Shown here piece after piece: positions 1 through 13,048 of a stretch of DNA of 64,000 nucleotides (position 1 is its first letter; every line of letters begins with the position of its first letter). The translations under genes and the position numbers were made by a program. Origin of the DNA: Margaritifera margaritifera (Eukaryota > Mollusca > Bivalvia > Unionida > Margaritiferidae); the NCBI GenBank assembly GCA_029931535.1, contig JAQPZY010001596.1, positions 1,242,001-1,306,000 on the forward strand. The letters are read 5' to 3'. The notes below the pieces were generated by a model that saw only the letters and a list, made by a program, of their open reading frames with translations, ran no database searches and was not told where the DNA came from.

Positions 1-190
1 ACGGTTAAACTGGCAGTTTATTCTTGTCGACACATACATTCATACATACAAACATACATGCATGCATGCATCCATCCATCCACCCATCCATCCATCCATA
101 CATCCATACATACAAACATACATACATACATACATACATGCATATATACATGCATGCATACATACATACATGCAGACATACACGGAAAGA
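1..190. repeat. Tetranucleotide microsatellite (CATA/CATC)
   Basis: Runs of CATA, CATC and CATG units fill this stretch. All reading frames through it give low-complexity Tyr/Met/Cys or His/Thr/Ile peptides, so none is called as coding. Confidence 0.95.
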
Positions 191-488
191 TAAAGAGTGT
201 GACAATGAGCTGACAGACATTGAACATACATCACCTCGGTAATAATATCATGTGCTATTAGTGTCTTCTTATAGGTTTGTAACACTCGTTTTAGTTTGCC
301 GCTCCAATACCGATATTGTCACTTTGTAGTATTCAAGATTAAAATGATATCGTTATTAATTTAGTAATATTTCTTTTGTGTATGTGTCAGTATCATTGTG
401 TGTAAGACAGACTTTCTGTTAAACTGGCATGCAGCTGAGCATGCATATGGTAGTGTTCAAGAATGAACGACTATAGACTTGGACATTT

Positions 489-573
<85 letters not shown>

Positions 574-2480
574 TATGGAGTCTTTACGACAAACTTAAAC
601 TAAACATATGTTGAGTATTGTCTTGACAATAATTGTCTATTCAACACGGAAGAAGAGCATTCATATTTTGACAGAAAATCCTTAGAATAGGTTGTAAAAC
701 TGATGTAAAATTAAATACATGTTAACTTCAATTGTTGTTACAGTTTTGTCACGATTGCTATCTTTTGCGCAACACAACACTTTAATCTGAAATCGAAAAA
801 GCGTGTTCCGTTCATGTCAGGGTAGTGAGAGGGTTGGGAGTTGGGGGTAATACGCAGAATATAGTTGGATTAAAGAATACAAATCTACAAGGCAATTAAA
901 AGAAAAAATGAAACGAGGGGTAAGACACTCTGTAAAAATCAATTACACCCTTGTATCGTAATAGGAAAACAACAAAAAAACATTGTCTAACAAAAAGTCT
1001 CTAATCAACAAATATATCATCATCTGTTGGCGCTTGCAAGAATTCTGGGCTCAATTCAAGCTAAAGAAAGACAGGACGAAGTTGGCGAAGGAATACACAG
1101 CTAAGTTTGACTAAGTCTTGGTAACGTATTATCTCTTAAAATTATATACCGCGAAAGTATTCTGTACAAAGAAGGCAGTATAAACAATGTTATGTTTTCA
1201 CTCGGACACAAAGGGTAATAAATGTGATTGGTATAAAGATCGTGAAGTAATGTCAGTAGTAGTAGTAGTAGTAATACTAATACTAATAATAAAGGATGCA
1301 TAACGTGCATGTCATGAAACAGTCTAACGCTAGTCAATAGAAGCAGAAGAAGAAGAAGAAGAAGAAGAAGAAGAAGAAGAAGAAAAGATGGAAAATAATG
1401 ATTTAGCTCTTTTTTGTGATTCTGTTAATATTATACTGGGTAGGCTCATTAAAACCGAATTCCCAGTGTGTTTTCATCTGTTAAATCCAATATTTGTTCT
1501 TCCATGCGCACTTTACGACGTTCACCCCGGCTGGACTCACTGCAAAGTATCTCAAGGGGCTAAGCAGACTGTACAGTTGAAATTGTTTGGCGAATGTGGC
1601 TCTTGTGCTGATCAATTCTTTTCCTGACGTTGACATTTTCACCACAGTTCTTGCATTTTAAAAAGTATATAACATTTTTTCAACAACATTATATAATTTA
1701 TTTAATGTCTAACCTTACTCCTTTGTCGAAATTCGTAACGTTTTGGGGCTTAGGCATATGTTTATAGATGAAGCAGAGCTGGTATTTGCATTTGTACGTA
1801 CCTGTTACGAAACACAGTTTGAATTAATCTGCGATTATACCACGTAGTCTTTAAGATGTTTTGGTCCACATAATTCGAACCATAGGTACCTTCTGGAATA
1901 TGTTCTTAAGATGTTTGGAAGAACCTGTCCTGCCAGGTTTTCCGGGTGAAGAATGTTGCACCGTTGGGGCATCGCAAGACACTTCCTTTGAAGTCACGCA
2001 ATTTTAATGTCGTCCGGCGTATTTGTGAACTGTGTGGAAAAGCGCTCAGTCTGTATCAGCAATATCTCATATGACTGATGTTGCTCTCATTTCATTATCT
2101 ATAATATGTTACTCTTTCTCGTTTTGCCCATGAAACTTCTGCATATCGGTTACTATTCATGCTCTACCGTTATTTGAATATAGTCTTCTTTCTTTCAAGT
2201 AAGAGATCTGTGTTTTCAAGTATGCAATAAATATTAAACGGAGCAATATACGTGTCCGTATCCTTTGTTATGTATATTGTTTATATACTTAATTTTTGTC
2301 CATAATTGTAAGTTGTATGGATATTTGAAAAACATACTTAACTTTTGTCCATGCTTGTAATTGTGACATGTGTCAGGTAGGCCAGTATTTTCATAAACAT
2401 TTCGCAATTAGACTTTTGTGACATATGTCAGTTAGTCCAGTATTTTTCCATTACAATTACTCGTATTCTGATGTGACATA
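191..2480. other. Intergenic DNA, no gene recognised
   Basis: AT-rich sequence with simple repeats: a pure GA run near 491-570, a short GTA run near 1258-1275 and an AGA run near 1342-1385. A 79-codon open frame at 1388-1627 follows the AGA run. It has Cys residues but no motif I recognise and no splice or family support, so I do not call it a gene. Short direct duplications occur near 2290-2450 around the phrase CTTTTGTCCAT. Confidence 0.7.
491..570. repeat. (GA)n microsatellite
   Basis: About 40 uninterrupted GA units. Confidence 0.95.
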
Positions 2481-2862
2481 GGTTATATAGGCATGTGTAT
2501 TTATATACAGAATTCGGTAGACAAATTCATTCATGTTCTAGAATTCCGGTTCTAAAGCTCTGTATATAAGGAATCCATTTTAAGTAATTACAGTCGTGTT
2601 GTTGAAGTAACATATAATGTGAGAGGAATTATTTGTTTACAATATTCATTGGAAATACTAAAGTGCTCATTGACTTTTGGATTAATGCATTATTTTGGGA
2701 TTTATGTGAACTCATTCAAATACATCGATTATATTTTTGTGGTGCATCAGAACATTCAAGTCAACGGGAATTCATTCGGAACATTCAATAATTTTGGACT
2801 TGTGATCGTGACATTTAGGATTATTTAGAATTTAACTCACAAACTGTAAATGTCTTTGAATT
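2480..2862 (+). mobile_element. LTR fragment related to the gypsy LTR at 14920
   Basis: The segment from about 2600 to 2862 aligns by eye, collinearly, with 15200-15470 inside the 5' LTR of the gypsy-type element. Shared landmarks are a 'GTGCTCATTGACTTTTG' phrase, 'TTCGGAACATTC' and 'GACATTTAGGATTATTT'. A TATA-like TGTATATAAG lies near 2561 upstream of the shared part, where an LTR promoter would be expected. The similarity stops at about 2862, where DIRS-like sequence begins. I see no gag or pol attached, so this is a partial or solo LTR. The left end is uncertain and may extend towards 2265. Confidence 0.6.
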
Positions 2863-2869
2863 TGTTATA

Positions 2870-3352
2870 AGGAGGTTCTGATAACGGCCAAAGAACACGA
2901 GAAGTTACACCTCGGTATTAAAGAGCGAGAGACCGGTCTCTCCAGCTCAAAGTTCCTGATCAGTTTGAAAAGTGTAGGTCCGACCCTATAGGGGAGTCCA
3001 TAGATAACTTAAGTTTATTGGAGAAGGCTGCTCTATAGCATAGCTCTTAATGGTTGATACTGCGCAAACGTTTTCTTCGAAGAGAAAAAGGAAAATTTAC
3101 GCAACTGCAGTTAAAGGGGGACAAATAGAATCAATGTATTTGCTCTTGCACCAATTACAGAAAATTCTACACTAAGCATCGTAAACCTTCCTTTTAGCCT
3201 GAGCGACGCATTTTGCAACCTTACTCGTAAAAACTGGGTCTGGCCAATAGATCGTTTCAGATAAGCCAGACATGAAGGTGGAGAATTCGAGGAGTGCTAT
3301 GCAAGAGGGATCCACTGTGATGCCACAGCCAATCCCTTCTTAGCGGTTAATC
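2870..3352 (-). pseudogene. DIRS-like tyrosine recombinase remnant, copy 1
   Basis: Read on the minus strand, this stretch gives broken frames with phrases such as KVYDA, RIFCNW, FLFLFEE and a following Ser-Thr-Ile. These are typical of the N-terminal core-binding domain of tyrosine recombinases in DIRS-like retrotransposons (a W..FCNW..., IAEFLxFLFEE, STIxxYRSALS pattern). Stops and frameshifts interrupt it, for example directly after the KVYDA phrase. It aligns in direct orientation with 5207-5632. No catalytic Arg-His-Arg-Tyr domain is visible. The family call rests on motif memory; a different YR element such as a Crypton or Ngaro is possible. Confidence 0.5.
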
Positions 3353-5206
3353 TCTGGGATCGTCGACCTACAGGTAGAGGAAATTGTTGAACCACAATTG
3401 CTGGAGCAACAGTGGAGCTATCAGGGTGAGCCGTGACTTTGAAGTCCTAACTCTGTAAAGAACCTGAGGAATTATTCTGAAAGTTGGGAAGACGTAGGCA
3501 TCTTAGACTTAAGGCGGCAACCGCCCATACCCTCTAATCTGGCACTGGAGAGACATAAAGAAGGAACTTGTTGTCCAGTCTCTTTGAGAACAAATATACG
3601 CTAGGCCTTCCTTAGAGAGGAAAAAGTGTCTCTGCTACAGGGTGGTGCAGAGAACATTCTATTGGGACTGTTCGCCTCTGTCCGGAGAAAATGTGGCTGA
3701 CTCTGAGAATGATCTCCTCTGAAGCTAGAGGGGCCGCATATGAATCCTTCATATGGGAACTAAGTCCGCTGCCGAATTCAGAGTCCCCAGGAAAGAGAGG
3801 TAGAGACCAGGAGACAACGAAGTCTCCTCGTCCAATCTTAATAAGATAGCAAGTATTTCTGAGATTCTGTTGAGAGAAAGACGATCTGTTTCTTGACGGT
3901 GACTTGATTGGAGAGAACATTAATCCCCATGAAAATATGGCCGTGGCGGTTGCTCCAGCTTCAAAAGCTCTTTCAGTAGGAATTTGTTCAAAACTGAAAG
4001 ATCTATAATGAGTCGAAACTTTTCCCCCTTTGTTAAAACTACTAAGATCCGGAATAAAGTCTCAGACTTTGTATGTTAGTCACCCTCTCTATCTATCGCT
4101 TCCATGGATTGGTGTACATCTCTTCCCGTTAAGATGCCAGTTGAGACTAATGGAACAGAATGGGGTGCCAGAGATCAGACCACGGCCAGTGACCGGTGTT
4201 TCTGATCCCTCAAACTTAGTGAGACCACTGTAAAAAATGTATCCACGTTAAGAAAGACGGCAAGTAAAAGGCTTTACTGTGTTCCAACAAAATTTTTGAT
4301 GTTTCCAAGGCAGCATCCATGCGGATATGAAAGAGGTCTGCAGATAGCGCCCTGGACATCGAGACCGCTTGTCTCGATGTCTTGGCAACGGCTCGATCTC
4401 TGCAACCCAGCTGGAGGTAATGATTCCTCCTTCAACAGATTGAAGGAGGCAGTCAAAAAAGATCGTCATGCGAGTCAATGGTAACTAGTGTCCGCTCCTT
4501 CAGTTGCAAAACCTCGAGAGCCCTGATGGGGAGATGGGCCAGCTTTATGCCGAAATCCCTATCTGGGAAGCACCTGAGTCCATTATCGCCGAGGCATTTT
4601 TGAACGCTGAAAGGAATATAAGAAATGAAACGATTAACCAGAAGAACAACAGGTTATGAATTACTTGCTCTAATACCAGTTACAATTAGAGGTATGAAAC
4701 ACAAGAAGCAACTCGTCGCTAGCGAGGTATTCAAAGTGCTCCATATCAACGAAAAGGGGCACACATGCACGAAAATAAAGAAAGGACTGGGAAGAAAATA
4801 ACAAAGATAACACAAAAAGGGATACGAGTAGCAATATAATTGCCAACATGTAAATTAACTGATGAAGTGTGGAGCGCCCAAGAGACACGTTTAGAAGCAC
4901 ATGGAGTCCAAGGAAAAGAAGGACAATATTCTGGCTGTCAGAAGTGGACTAAGGTATCAGACTGGGATAATGTTTGTTTTCTTCTATATCTCCAATTACT
5001 AATTGGAAGAGGGAATACTCTCCATGAACGGGGGACTATAGCCAGTAAACGATATAACAGCGAAGAAGTAGCAGTTATTGTATTACTGCTATTAAACAAC
5101 CCTTTTTCACCGATAAAATATGAATGTCACTACTTCTCCTCGCCGATGCTAGGAAGAGAATAAAGACTTATAGGTAAGGTTCTCTATGGAGACTTCACTC
5201 AAAAGT
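3353..5206 (-). pseudogene. Decayed DIRS-like internal region, possible gag remnant
   Basis: The sequence between the two recombinase remnants appears richer in G+C than its surroundings and has several 60-100-codon minus-strand open stretches (3612-3920, 4248-4478, 4670-4900). One minus-strand stretch near 4260-4450 is helical, alanine-rich and ends in a LLEHSKAF phrase, which is compatible with a DIRS ORF1 (gag-like) protein. This is weak evidence. I see no reverse transcriptase motif. If the reading is right, 5632-2870 on the minus strand holds the end of one element followed head-to-tail by parts of a second. Confidence 0.3.
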
Positions 5207-5632
5207 TCATAATGAGGTTTAGATAATGACCAAAGAATGCATCAAAGGTTCCACATAGGCGTTAAAGAGCAATAGACTGATCCCTGAAGCTCAAAATACC
5301 TGTTCAGTTCTCAGTGATGAGGGTCCAACCCAATGGTCTGGACCCCATCGAGAACTTAAGAGTATTGGAGAGGGCTGCCCTCAAATGATCGATACTGAGC
5401 ATTTCTGTTCCTCAAAAAGGAAAAGAAACAAATTCTGCAATTGCGTTTCAAGGGATATAGATAGGATCAATGCGTTTCCTACTGCCCCATTACAGAATAT
5501 TCTCCACTTGGCGTCAAAAACTTTGGAAGTCGATTGCTGTCTAGCCTGGCGCGAATGTACACACTGTGTGAATTGTTGTGTAGGAGGGACTCTCTGTGCT
5601 TTGACCACAGATCCCTTCTCAGCGGAAATATG
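5207..5632 (-). pseudogene. DIRS-like tyrosine recombinase remnant, copy 2
   Basis: The minus-strand frame starting near 5608 reads QSTSKVFDAKWRIFCN, then a stretch ending FLFLFEEQKCSVS. After a frameshift it continues as a phrase like LSNTLKF. This is the better preserved copy of the core-binding domain seen at 2870-3352: an AKWRIFCN helix, a hydrophobic LxFLFEE helix and an SALSNTLK segment. A diagnostic W is replaced (FCNGAV where the family usually has FCNW), and the following catalytic domain is absent. It runs into the ~115-bp tandem repeats at 5640. The open frame on the opposite strand (5385-5810) is a shadow. Confidence 0.55.
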
Positions 5633-5639
5633 TGCTGCA

Positions 5640-5990
5640 CATTGGAAAATTACATTCGATTTCTTTCCGGATGTGGTAAAAAAGCATCGATTGGATGATG
5701 TTGCCTTGCATGCAAAATATTGTCCGGATCAAATAAAAAAGTTGGTCCAGACGATGGAAGTTTACATTCGATTTATTTTCCGGATGTGGTTAAAAGCATC
5801 GCTTCGATGATGTATCCTTGCATGCAAAATGTTATGTGGATCAGATAACAAAATTGTCCGGACGATGGAAGTTTACATGCGAAATCTTTTCCAGATGTAT
5901 TTTAAAACAACGCTTGGGCAATGGAGGCTTGTATGTAAAATCATATCCGAATCTTTTCAGAAATATGGTTCAGAAAATGGAAGATTACAA
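5640..5990. repeat. ~115-bp tandem repeat, array 1
   Basis: Units begin with GATGGAAGTTTACATTCG-like text and contain CCTTGCATGCAAAATATTGT. Starts at about 5641, 5751, 5862 and 5965 give a spacing near 110 bp. The last unit is partial. Confidence 0.85.
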
Positions 5991-6445
5991 ATAGGTCAGC
6001 TACTTTAAGTGTCATGTATCAAAATCAAATACAACTACCCCCCTCCCCTCCCCCTCCCCCACTGGCGAAAAATGTAGCAGGAACATTTTCGGTGCGTTAG
6101 AATTGCTTTTCCTCCGCTACTTATGATGGTGCTTTTCCCCCAAGGCATTATTGCCAACTTTAGCCTGAAATGGGGGTAGAAAAAACTTTCGTTTCAGAGA
6201 GATTCTCGCTCTATCCGCTGCTGAGAGGTGTGAAAGACGATGTACTTCACTTGGTTATGACAAAGGGTCAGGCCAAAAAGAGTGGAAATTGGACTCATTT
6301 TTTTTTTCTTTCAAAAACACAGGATGATTTGTGTGCGCTGGCCCCTTGTTACCTTAAGTCACAATCTGTTATTAATTTTGGCTAGAATGGGAAAAGTGTT
6401 CCAGGCTGAGCTCAGTATTACAGATTGATCTGCGTCTATCACATA

Positions 6446-6703
6446 TTGGGCTGAAACGATTCATCGATATATCTATGCATCAATACTTTTGCCATATTGA
6501 TACACGTATCAATACAAGAGGTGAAGAATCGATACAAAACGATATCTACCCTATATAGGTTACTTTAATCTTCAGCAGTCATGAATAATTATTTGTCGTT
6601 TGCCTTCTTATTCTTTAAACCGAGAATCGATAATGTATCGTATCATAGGCTGTGTATCGTGATTCGTATTGATATGCTGCACAGGTGTATCGTTTCACCC
6701 CTA
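6446..6703. mobile_element. hAT-like MITE, copy 1, with 8-bp TSD
   Basis: A 258-bp element with related ends: the left end reads TTGGGCTGAAACGATTCATC, and the right end inverted reads TTAGGGGTGAAACGATACAC. It is flanked by an exact direct repeat ATCACATA at 6438-6445 and 6704-6711. An 8-bp target duplication plus a GGTGAAACG-type terminal inverted repeat is characteristic of hAT transposons. The interior is rich in ATCGATA-type palindromes and has no transposase frame. Confidence 0.75.
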
Positions 6704-6716
6704 ATCACATATGCTC

Positions 6717-7300
6717 CAGATGATGGAAGTTTATGTGTGATTTCTTTTCCGGATGTAGTTAAAAGCATCACCAGGGTGACATAGCCTTGCATGCAAAATA
6801 TTGTCCAAATCAGACAAAAAAATTGGTTCGCACATTGGAAGTTTACGTTCGATTTCTCTACTGGATGTGATAAAAAAAAAAAAAACATCGCCCGGATGAT
6901 GTAGCCTTGCATACAAAATATTGTCGGGATCAGATAAAACAATTGGTCCGCACATTGGAAGTTTAAATTCGACATCTTTCCGGATGTGGTAAAAAAGCAT
7001 CGCCTGGATGATGTAGCCTTGCATGCAAAATATTGTCCGGATCAAATAAAAAAGTTGGTCCAGACGATGGAAGTTTACATTCGATTTCTTTTCTGGGTGT
7101 GGTTAAAAGCATCGCTTTGATGGTGTATCCTTGCGTGCAAACTTTTGTGTGGATCAGATAACAAAATTGTCCGGACAATGGAAGTTTACATGCGAAATTT
7201 TTTCCAGATGTAGTTAAAAATATCGCATGGGCAATGGAGGCTTGTATGTAAAATCATGTCCAAATCTTTTCAGAAATATGGTTCAGAAAATGGAAGATTA
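6717..7300. repeat. ~115-bp tandem repeat, array 2
   Basis: Same unit as the array at 5640, with starts near 6717, 6834, 6953, 7060 and 7173 and a partial unit near 7283. The minus-strand peptides that repeat 'DNILHARLHHPGDAF' are artefacts of the tandem structure. Confidence 0.85.
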
Positions 7301-7690
7301 CAAATAGGTCAGCTACTTTAAGTGTCATGTATCGAAATCAAATACAACTACTCCCCACCCCCCGGCGATAAATGGAGCATGAACATTTTCAGTGCGTTAG
7401 AATTGCTTTTCCTCCGCTACTTACGATGGTGCTTTTCTCGAAGGCATTATTGCCAACTTTAGCCTGAAATGGGGGTAGAAAAAGCTTCCGTTTCAGAGAG
7501 ATTGGCTATGACAAAGGGTCAGTCCAATAAGAGTGGAAATTGGACTTTTTTTTTTTGAGAAACACAAGATGATTTTTAAGAGCCGGCTTCTTGTTACCTT
7601 AAGTCACAACCTATTATCGCTTTTGGCTAGAATGGGAAATGTGTTACAGGCTGAGTTCAGTATTACAGAAAGATCCGCGTCTATCACATA

Positions 7691-7951
7691 TTGGGCTGAA
7701 ACGATTCATCGATATATCAATGCATCGATACTTTTGCCATATCGATACACGTATCGATACAAGAGGTGAAGAATCGATACAAAACGATATCTACCCTATA
7801 TAAGTTACTTTAATCTTCAGCAGTCATGAATAGTTAATTATTTGCGTTTGCCTTCTTATTGTTTAAACTGAGAATCGATAATGTATCATATCGTAGGCTG
7901 TGTATCGTGAATCGAATTGATACGCGGCACAGGTGTATCGTTTCACCCCTA
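7691..7951. mobile_element. hAT-like MITE, copy 2 (duplicated with its locus)
   Basis: Nearly the same element as at 6446-6703. It is flanked by ATCACATA on the left (7683-7690) and a one-base-changed ATCACTTA on the right (7952-7959). The flanks match those of copy 1, so this copy arose by duplication of the locus and not by an independent insertion. Confidence 0.75.
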
Positions 7952-10894
7952 ATCACTTATGCTCCAGATGATGGAAGTTTATGTGTGATTTCTTTTCCGA
8001 AAAATGGAGCAGGAACATTTTCGGTACGTTAGAATTGCTTTTCCTACGCTACTTACGATAGTGCTTTTCTCTAAGGCATTATTGACAACTTTAGCCTGAA
8101 ATGGGGGTAGAAAAAACTTCCGTTTCAGACAGATTCATATAGATTATTGACTACTGGTTGTGACCTTGCCAAACAATAATATATCTGTGTTCATCATATT
8201 ATCAGTGTAAACAGTAGTTGTACATTTTTTCATTTGTGTTACCACCATCTATCTTTTGTACCTACTTTCTTTATTCTTTTGCTACCCCAATTTTGTAAAT
8301 TTTTAGGATTTTTTTAAAATATGTTACTTTTTACATCTGTTTTTATTGAGCAGTATCTATAAATATTAATACTTAACTCAATACACTTTTGTTTAGTATA
8401 TACATGTACATGCATATTCGGCCTTATTTATTTATATGTGACCTAAATGCAGGCCAAGATGTGTAACCTCAATTTTCATTTTTGCACATGTACAGGATCT
8501 ATCATGTAGGCATTAGATATGTTCATAAACACTCCGAGATCAATTACAAAACAAGTTTTACAATGAAATCTGAATTCTTGAGTGTAACTTTCTATGACAT
8601 ATTAATTCAGTTGCTGTGTACATAGTATTAATTTTCTTTACTCTTCATGCTTCAGAAAACTCAAATGTTACCTTTCTATAAAGGTATAAACTATTAAATG
8701 AGTCATACCCTATGTAAATAAATTTATTATTATTATTATTATTATTATCAACACAAGATACTTTGGTTGTTGAGTATACATGTTCAGGTTTATATTTTTA
8801 TGTAACATGAATGTAGATGTAGAACTGAAATGTTTATATTAATGTTTTACAGATGAAGATATATTTTTGATGCAGGAAATTCCATAAAGCCACTTTAATT
8901 GTTGTGTACATAGCAACTATTTTATTCCTATAGAATGTATACACCTATACATAGATTAACAATAGTATTTGTGTGTTTGAATCAGAAATCTTCAATTTTA
9001 CCTTGCTAGGAAAGTATAAAGTTCAAAATGAGTTAATGGAAATTCATTCACATTATTATCAGTGGTGTGGGTTGTCATAATAGCAGTAATAAGTTTGCTG
9101 GGAATTTCCTGCATCTTGAATGGAGACACTTGTATCAACAAGAAATATGTACACATCTTTTCAATATCTTGTGCATAATTTTGTTGTTTAGGTCACATAC
9201 ACATTTCTGTTGAAGGACTAATGCAAAACCTGTCATAATATTGTCATGATTTTGTTATCAATTTCTTTATTTTTTCTTCAGCCCTTTATATACATCAATT
9301 TTTTAGGTGGGAGGAGAGTTGAAAATTAAACATGTGAATATATAGCTTGCAATAGAATGATATGAACTTATTTACTTGTATGGTAATTTTAATTTTGTAT
9401 TTGAAAATGTATACAAATATACAAATGTATACAGCATAACCACTGAATATAACACAGTTGTCTCTCTTTATAATATTGTTCAATGGAAAAGTGACCCACA
9501 CTATTAGTGAGGTCACTTTATACTGAGGTATATTCCAACAAGGTTGTTCCATCATTTTCAATTAATAAATTAACACATTAACATTTGTCTCATTAATCAG
9601 AACCTATATATGGTTTCAAACTTTTTTAAGGGGTTCAGTTTTTAGAACAAAAAAAATCATCCTCAGACAGGCAGAAAAATGGAAGTTTGATGGAAACATA
9701 CAGTATGATGGAAGAACAATAAAATATGATGATGACAAGTTGAAAAAAGAAAAGGTTATGCATAAATGTTAGCAAAGTAATGGTGAGAATATTTACTTAG
9801 GAATGTTTAATTCAATATTTTATTCTTGTAATTATAGATTATGTGTCAAACACAATGTATGCACAGGACACTGTCTTGATTCACCGATACAATACAATTT
9901 TCCTTATTTAAGCATTATTCTGTTTAGTAGTTTACTATTCAGAATCAGTCTTGGATTAGGAAAATTTCAAGTTTTTATATTTAAAGTTCACGCTAACCAT
10001 AAATGAAGCAAAACTAGACATAAAGAAATCCTAATATATAAGACCTACTTCAAGTATACATTAAAACTATAGAACTAGATCTTCGGTACTTGATACTGGG
10101 AGTAGTGTTATAATAGCAATTTTGTATTTTTTGTAGATTATTTGTACCAATCTAGGCTACAGCCTTCTATACCCCTCTATGATTTTTTCCCCACTGAGGA
10201 TTTTGCATAAACATGTGCATGATAGTTTAAATGATTTAACGCTATCCTCTTGCATGGGTGTTTTGTGGATTCGCACATGGGGTGGAAGGCTTTGACCCAG
10301 ATCAGTAACTAACACAGACACAGTCTATATTAGACGATGTAATTGATACAAGATTTTGCATTTTAGATAATACACAATATAATATCACATAACAGCATTC
10401 CACACAATGTAATATCACAACAGTATTTCACAAGAAATAAACATAATTGTCAAGGCATTCATGAAATACAACTCAGAAAATATTAGCAGTTTGGGAACAA
10501 CAAGAAAAAGGTCGGGGATATGCAATCATCCATTAAATGTCTAATTAATCACAAGATATAGGTATTTATAACATTTAATAACCTTATATATTTTGTCATA
10601 TGATAAATATAATCTGATAATCATTTTCAGTTGATAGGAATTGTTATAAAGAAAAGAGAACTTAAATTTATTCTTACCAAGACTTGCAAAACTGAAATTT
10701 GACCCATTTTGTAGTTTTATTTATCACATGTTTACCTTTATTAGCATCATATCATAAAAATTGTTTGCCACATTGTGACATAAAACTTAATAATGTCACA
10801 TTACAACATCATTGAGTAATGAAGAGTCCTGAATGTTTTGTGATAAGTAGAGGAAAATCTTATGCTTGTGTTCTTGAAGAACATGTACAATTTG

Positions 10895-11020
10895 CATTAA
10901 ATTCATGTACAGTGGCTTAGGTGGCATTTAACAAGATTCAATAATACAATATGCATTAACGGCATGTACAGTGGCTTAGGTGGCATTTAACATGATTCAA
11001 TAATACAATATGCATTAACA
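10895..11020. repeat. ~59-bp minisatellite
   Basis: Two to three units containing CATGTACAGTGGCTTAGGTG and AATACAATATGCATTAA. The same unit recurs at 12345-12610. Confidence 0.8.
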
Positions 11021-12344
11021 TATCTGCCATATTCCCATATAAGCCTATATAAAATTACTGGAAATTTAACACTAATTTTTAAAAAATGTTTCGGTTTTCT
11101 TTGAAGCATTTAATATACTTAAAAACCAAAAATAGTTGGTAGACTTAGAATTCTCCAATATCATCACCACACACATGTGCCCACTCTCACATAAACACAA
11201 CCACATGGACATTAAATTTTAAAAAATATATACCAAGTTTCTGTCTTTAAAATCCATTGTACAGTGGAATATTTTCTCAATTAGCTGCAGTCGTTGCTGC
11301 TGTCAATAGTTTAGTGGTCAGGGGTGGGGTAGGGTTGAAGGTAATACAAATGGCATTCATGTTCATCTTGGCACTCATTTGAGACTGGATGATACTGTTG
11401 TTCAAACTTCCCTGAAGATCTTGTTGAACTTTTCTCAGCATAGAAGATGGTCATTCTGCATCTGCATTGCTGTGAGGGAGTGGCAAACATGCTGTGTGGT
11501 ATTGCTATGTCAATGGATGATGTACTCTCCAGAATGACAATTGTCATTATGGTGTTTGCAGTGTGCGCAAAAAATCAAATACTCCCCCTTGCTGCTGCAC
11601 TTCACAAAGTCATAGTCTGTCCAAGAGTTCTGAAATTTAGTTTTGCTGCTCATTTTGCAGATGACTCATCTTTTCCTAAATCACATCTGCAATTTGACAT
11701 TTTGCTGTAAAAAATGAACCACACTTGTACACTATTCCAACTACCAAAATAATAATGTTTTGCATTTTATATATGGAGTAAAATCCTACTTCAAAGAAAT
11801 GTTGCTGCTGATCACAAACTTGCCAATATTTTTTGTTAATGATGGCTTAAACATTCTCATTCAAGGCAGTGATGTGTAATAACTTTTGTTCTTTGACATG
11901 CATTTCTAATGATTGTACCTAACTCAAACGAATTGGGTTGTTCTATTTAGAGTACTTATCTATGCAAATTAGCCTAATGGGTGTTCCCACAGCAGTGTTC
12001 AAAGGACTTGACATGGCATCATCCCAGCTATTCTCAGTCAATTAAGTAATCTATCAAATGGTGGTTGTTTACCTCGGACAACCTTACCTTTTAATTGACT
12101 CCATGATAATCAGCTGTATAAACTGACCCGAGGATTGTTTTACATAGGCTCTAAGCAGGACTCTTTACTGTTTATACAGACTAAATGCTTCAGTCATGTA
12201 TAGTGGTGATAAAAAATCTGGTTTTATTTTTTCCTTTTTTTTCAAAAATTATTGAAAATTGTGCTTTTTGAAATACAACTGTTGGGGGTTTGCGAGTAAA
12301 AAATCATGTTTTTCACGTGACACATCGTGTTATGGTAAGTGTGC

Positions 12345-12610
12345 AATAATTGGCTGCATGTACAGTGGCTAGTGGCATTCAGTATAATTCAGTAATACAA
12401 TATGCACTGACTGCATGTACAGTAGCCAGTGACATTCAATATAATTGAGTAATACAATATGCATTCAATGCATGTACAGTAGCCAGTGACATTTAATATA
12501 ATTGAGTAATACAATATACACTGACTGCATATACATGAGATTTAATATAATTGAGTAATACAATATGCACTCACTGCATGTACAGTAGCTAGTAGCATTT
12601 AATATAATTC
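12345..12610. repeat. ~59-bp minisatellite, second array
   Basis: Five diverged units starting near 12353, 12412, 12469, 12528 and 12575, each with a GCATGTACAGTAGC-type phrase and TAATACAATATGCA. Confidence 0.85.
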
Positions 12611-13048
12611 ATTCTGTCTCATTAATTTCATATAAAATAAACACAAGTGTAAGATCCTCTAATATACAATATACAATCAAATTAGACTCTTTTTTTATAG
12701 CCTCTAAAGGTATGAATACAACGAAGTCTTACTGTTTCCTTTTTGTTGAACATTTGCTGTTCATATGCATTTTGAAAACATTACTATGATCAAACAAACT
12801 TACAAAGTGCATGTATTGTGTGCCTTGTATTTCCATGGTTAACTTTATGTAAAATTTAAACATGTCTTTGTATAAAAATTTAATTTTGATAAATTTAATC
12901 TTTTTAATAGTATATGCTGTGGATAATTCACTATAGATTGTAAAATACATTTTGATTATTAAATTATTTCAGAGCTTTAAGACTATCTTTTTTATTAAAT
13001 ATCATTCATAACAATTTCGGTTAAACTGAACTGTTTGGGGTTTCTTGT

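Larger units (their letters stand above)
5962..8135. repeat. ~1.3-kb tandem segmental duplication
   Basis: The phrase AAATATGGTTCAGAAAATGG occurs at about 5962 and again at about 7274. The sequences that follow remain collinear through a hAT-like MITE (6446-6703 and 7691-7951) and the adjoining unique DNA. A third, partial copy of the unit starts near 7998 and ends near 8135. The MITE lies at the same relative place in both copies, so it inserted before the duplication. Confidence 0.8.

Noticed and set aside
5..285. Long open frames on both strands over the first 285 bases
   Set aside because: They are translations of CATA/CATC microsatellites with no codon structure.
5385..5810. 141-codon plus-strand open frame
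   Set aside because: It lies opposite the tyrosine recombinase remnant and runs into tandem repeats; the minus-strand reading has the family motifs.
6643..7178. Three overlapping minus-strand frames with recurring HARLHHPGDAF
   Set aside because: They are the 115-bp tandem repeat read in frame, with frameshifts between units; no independent sign of coding.
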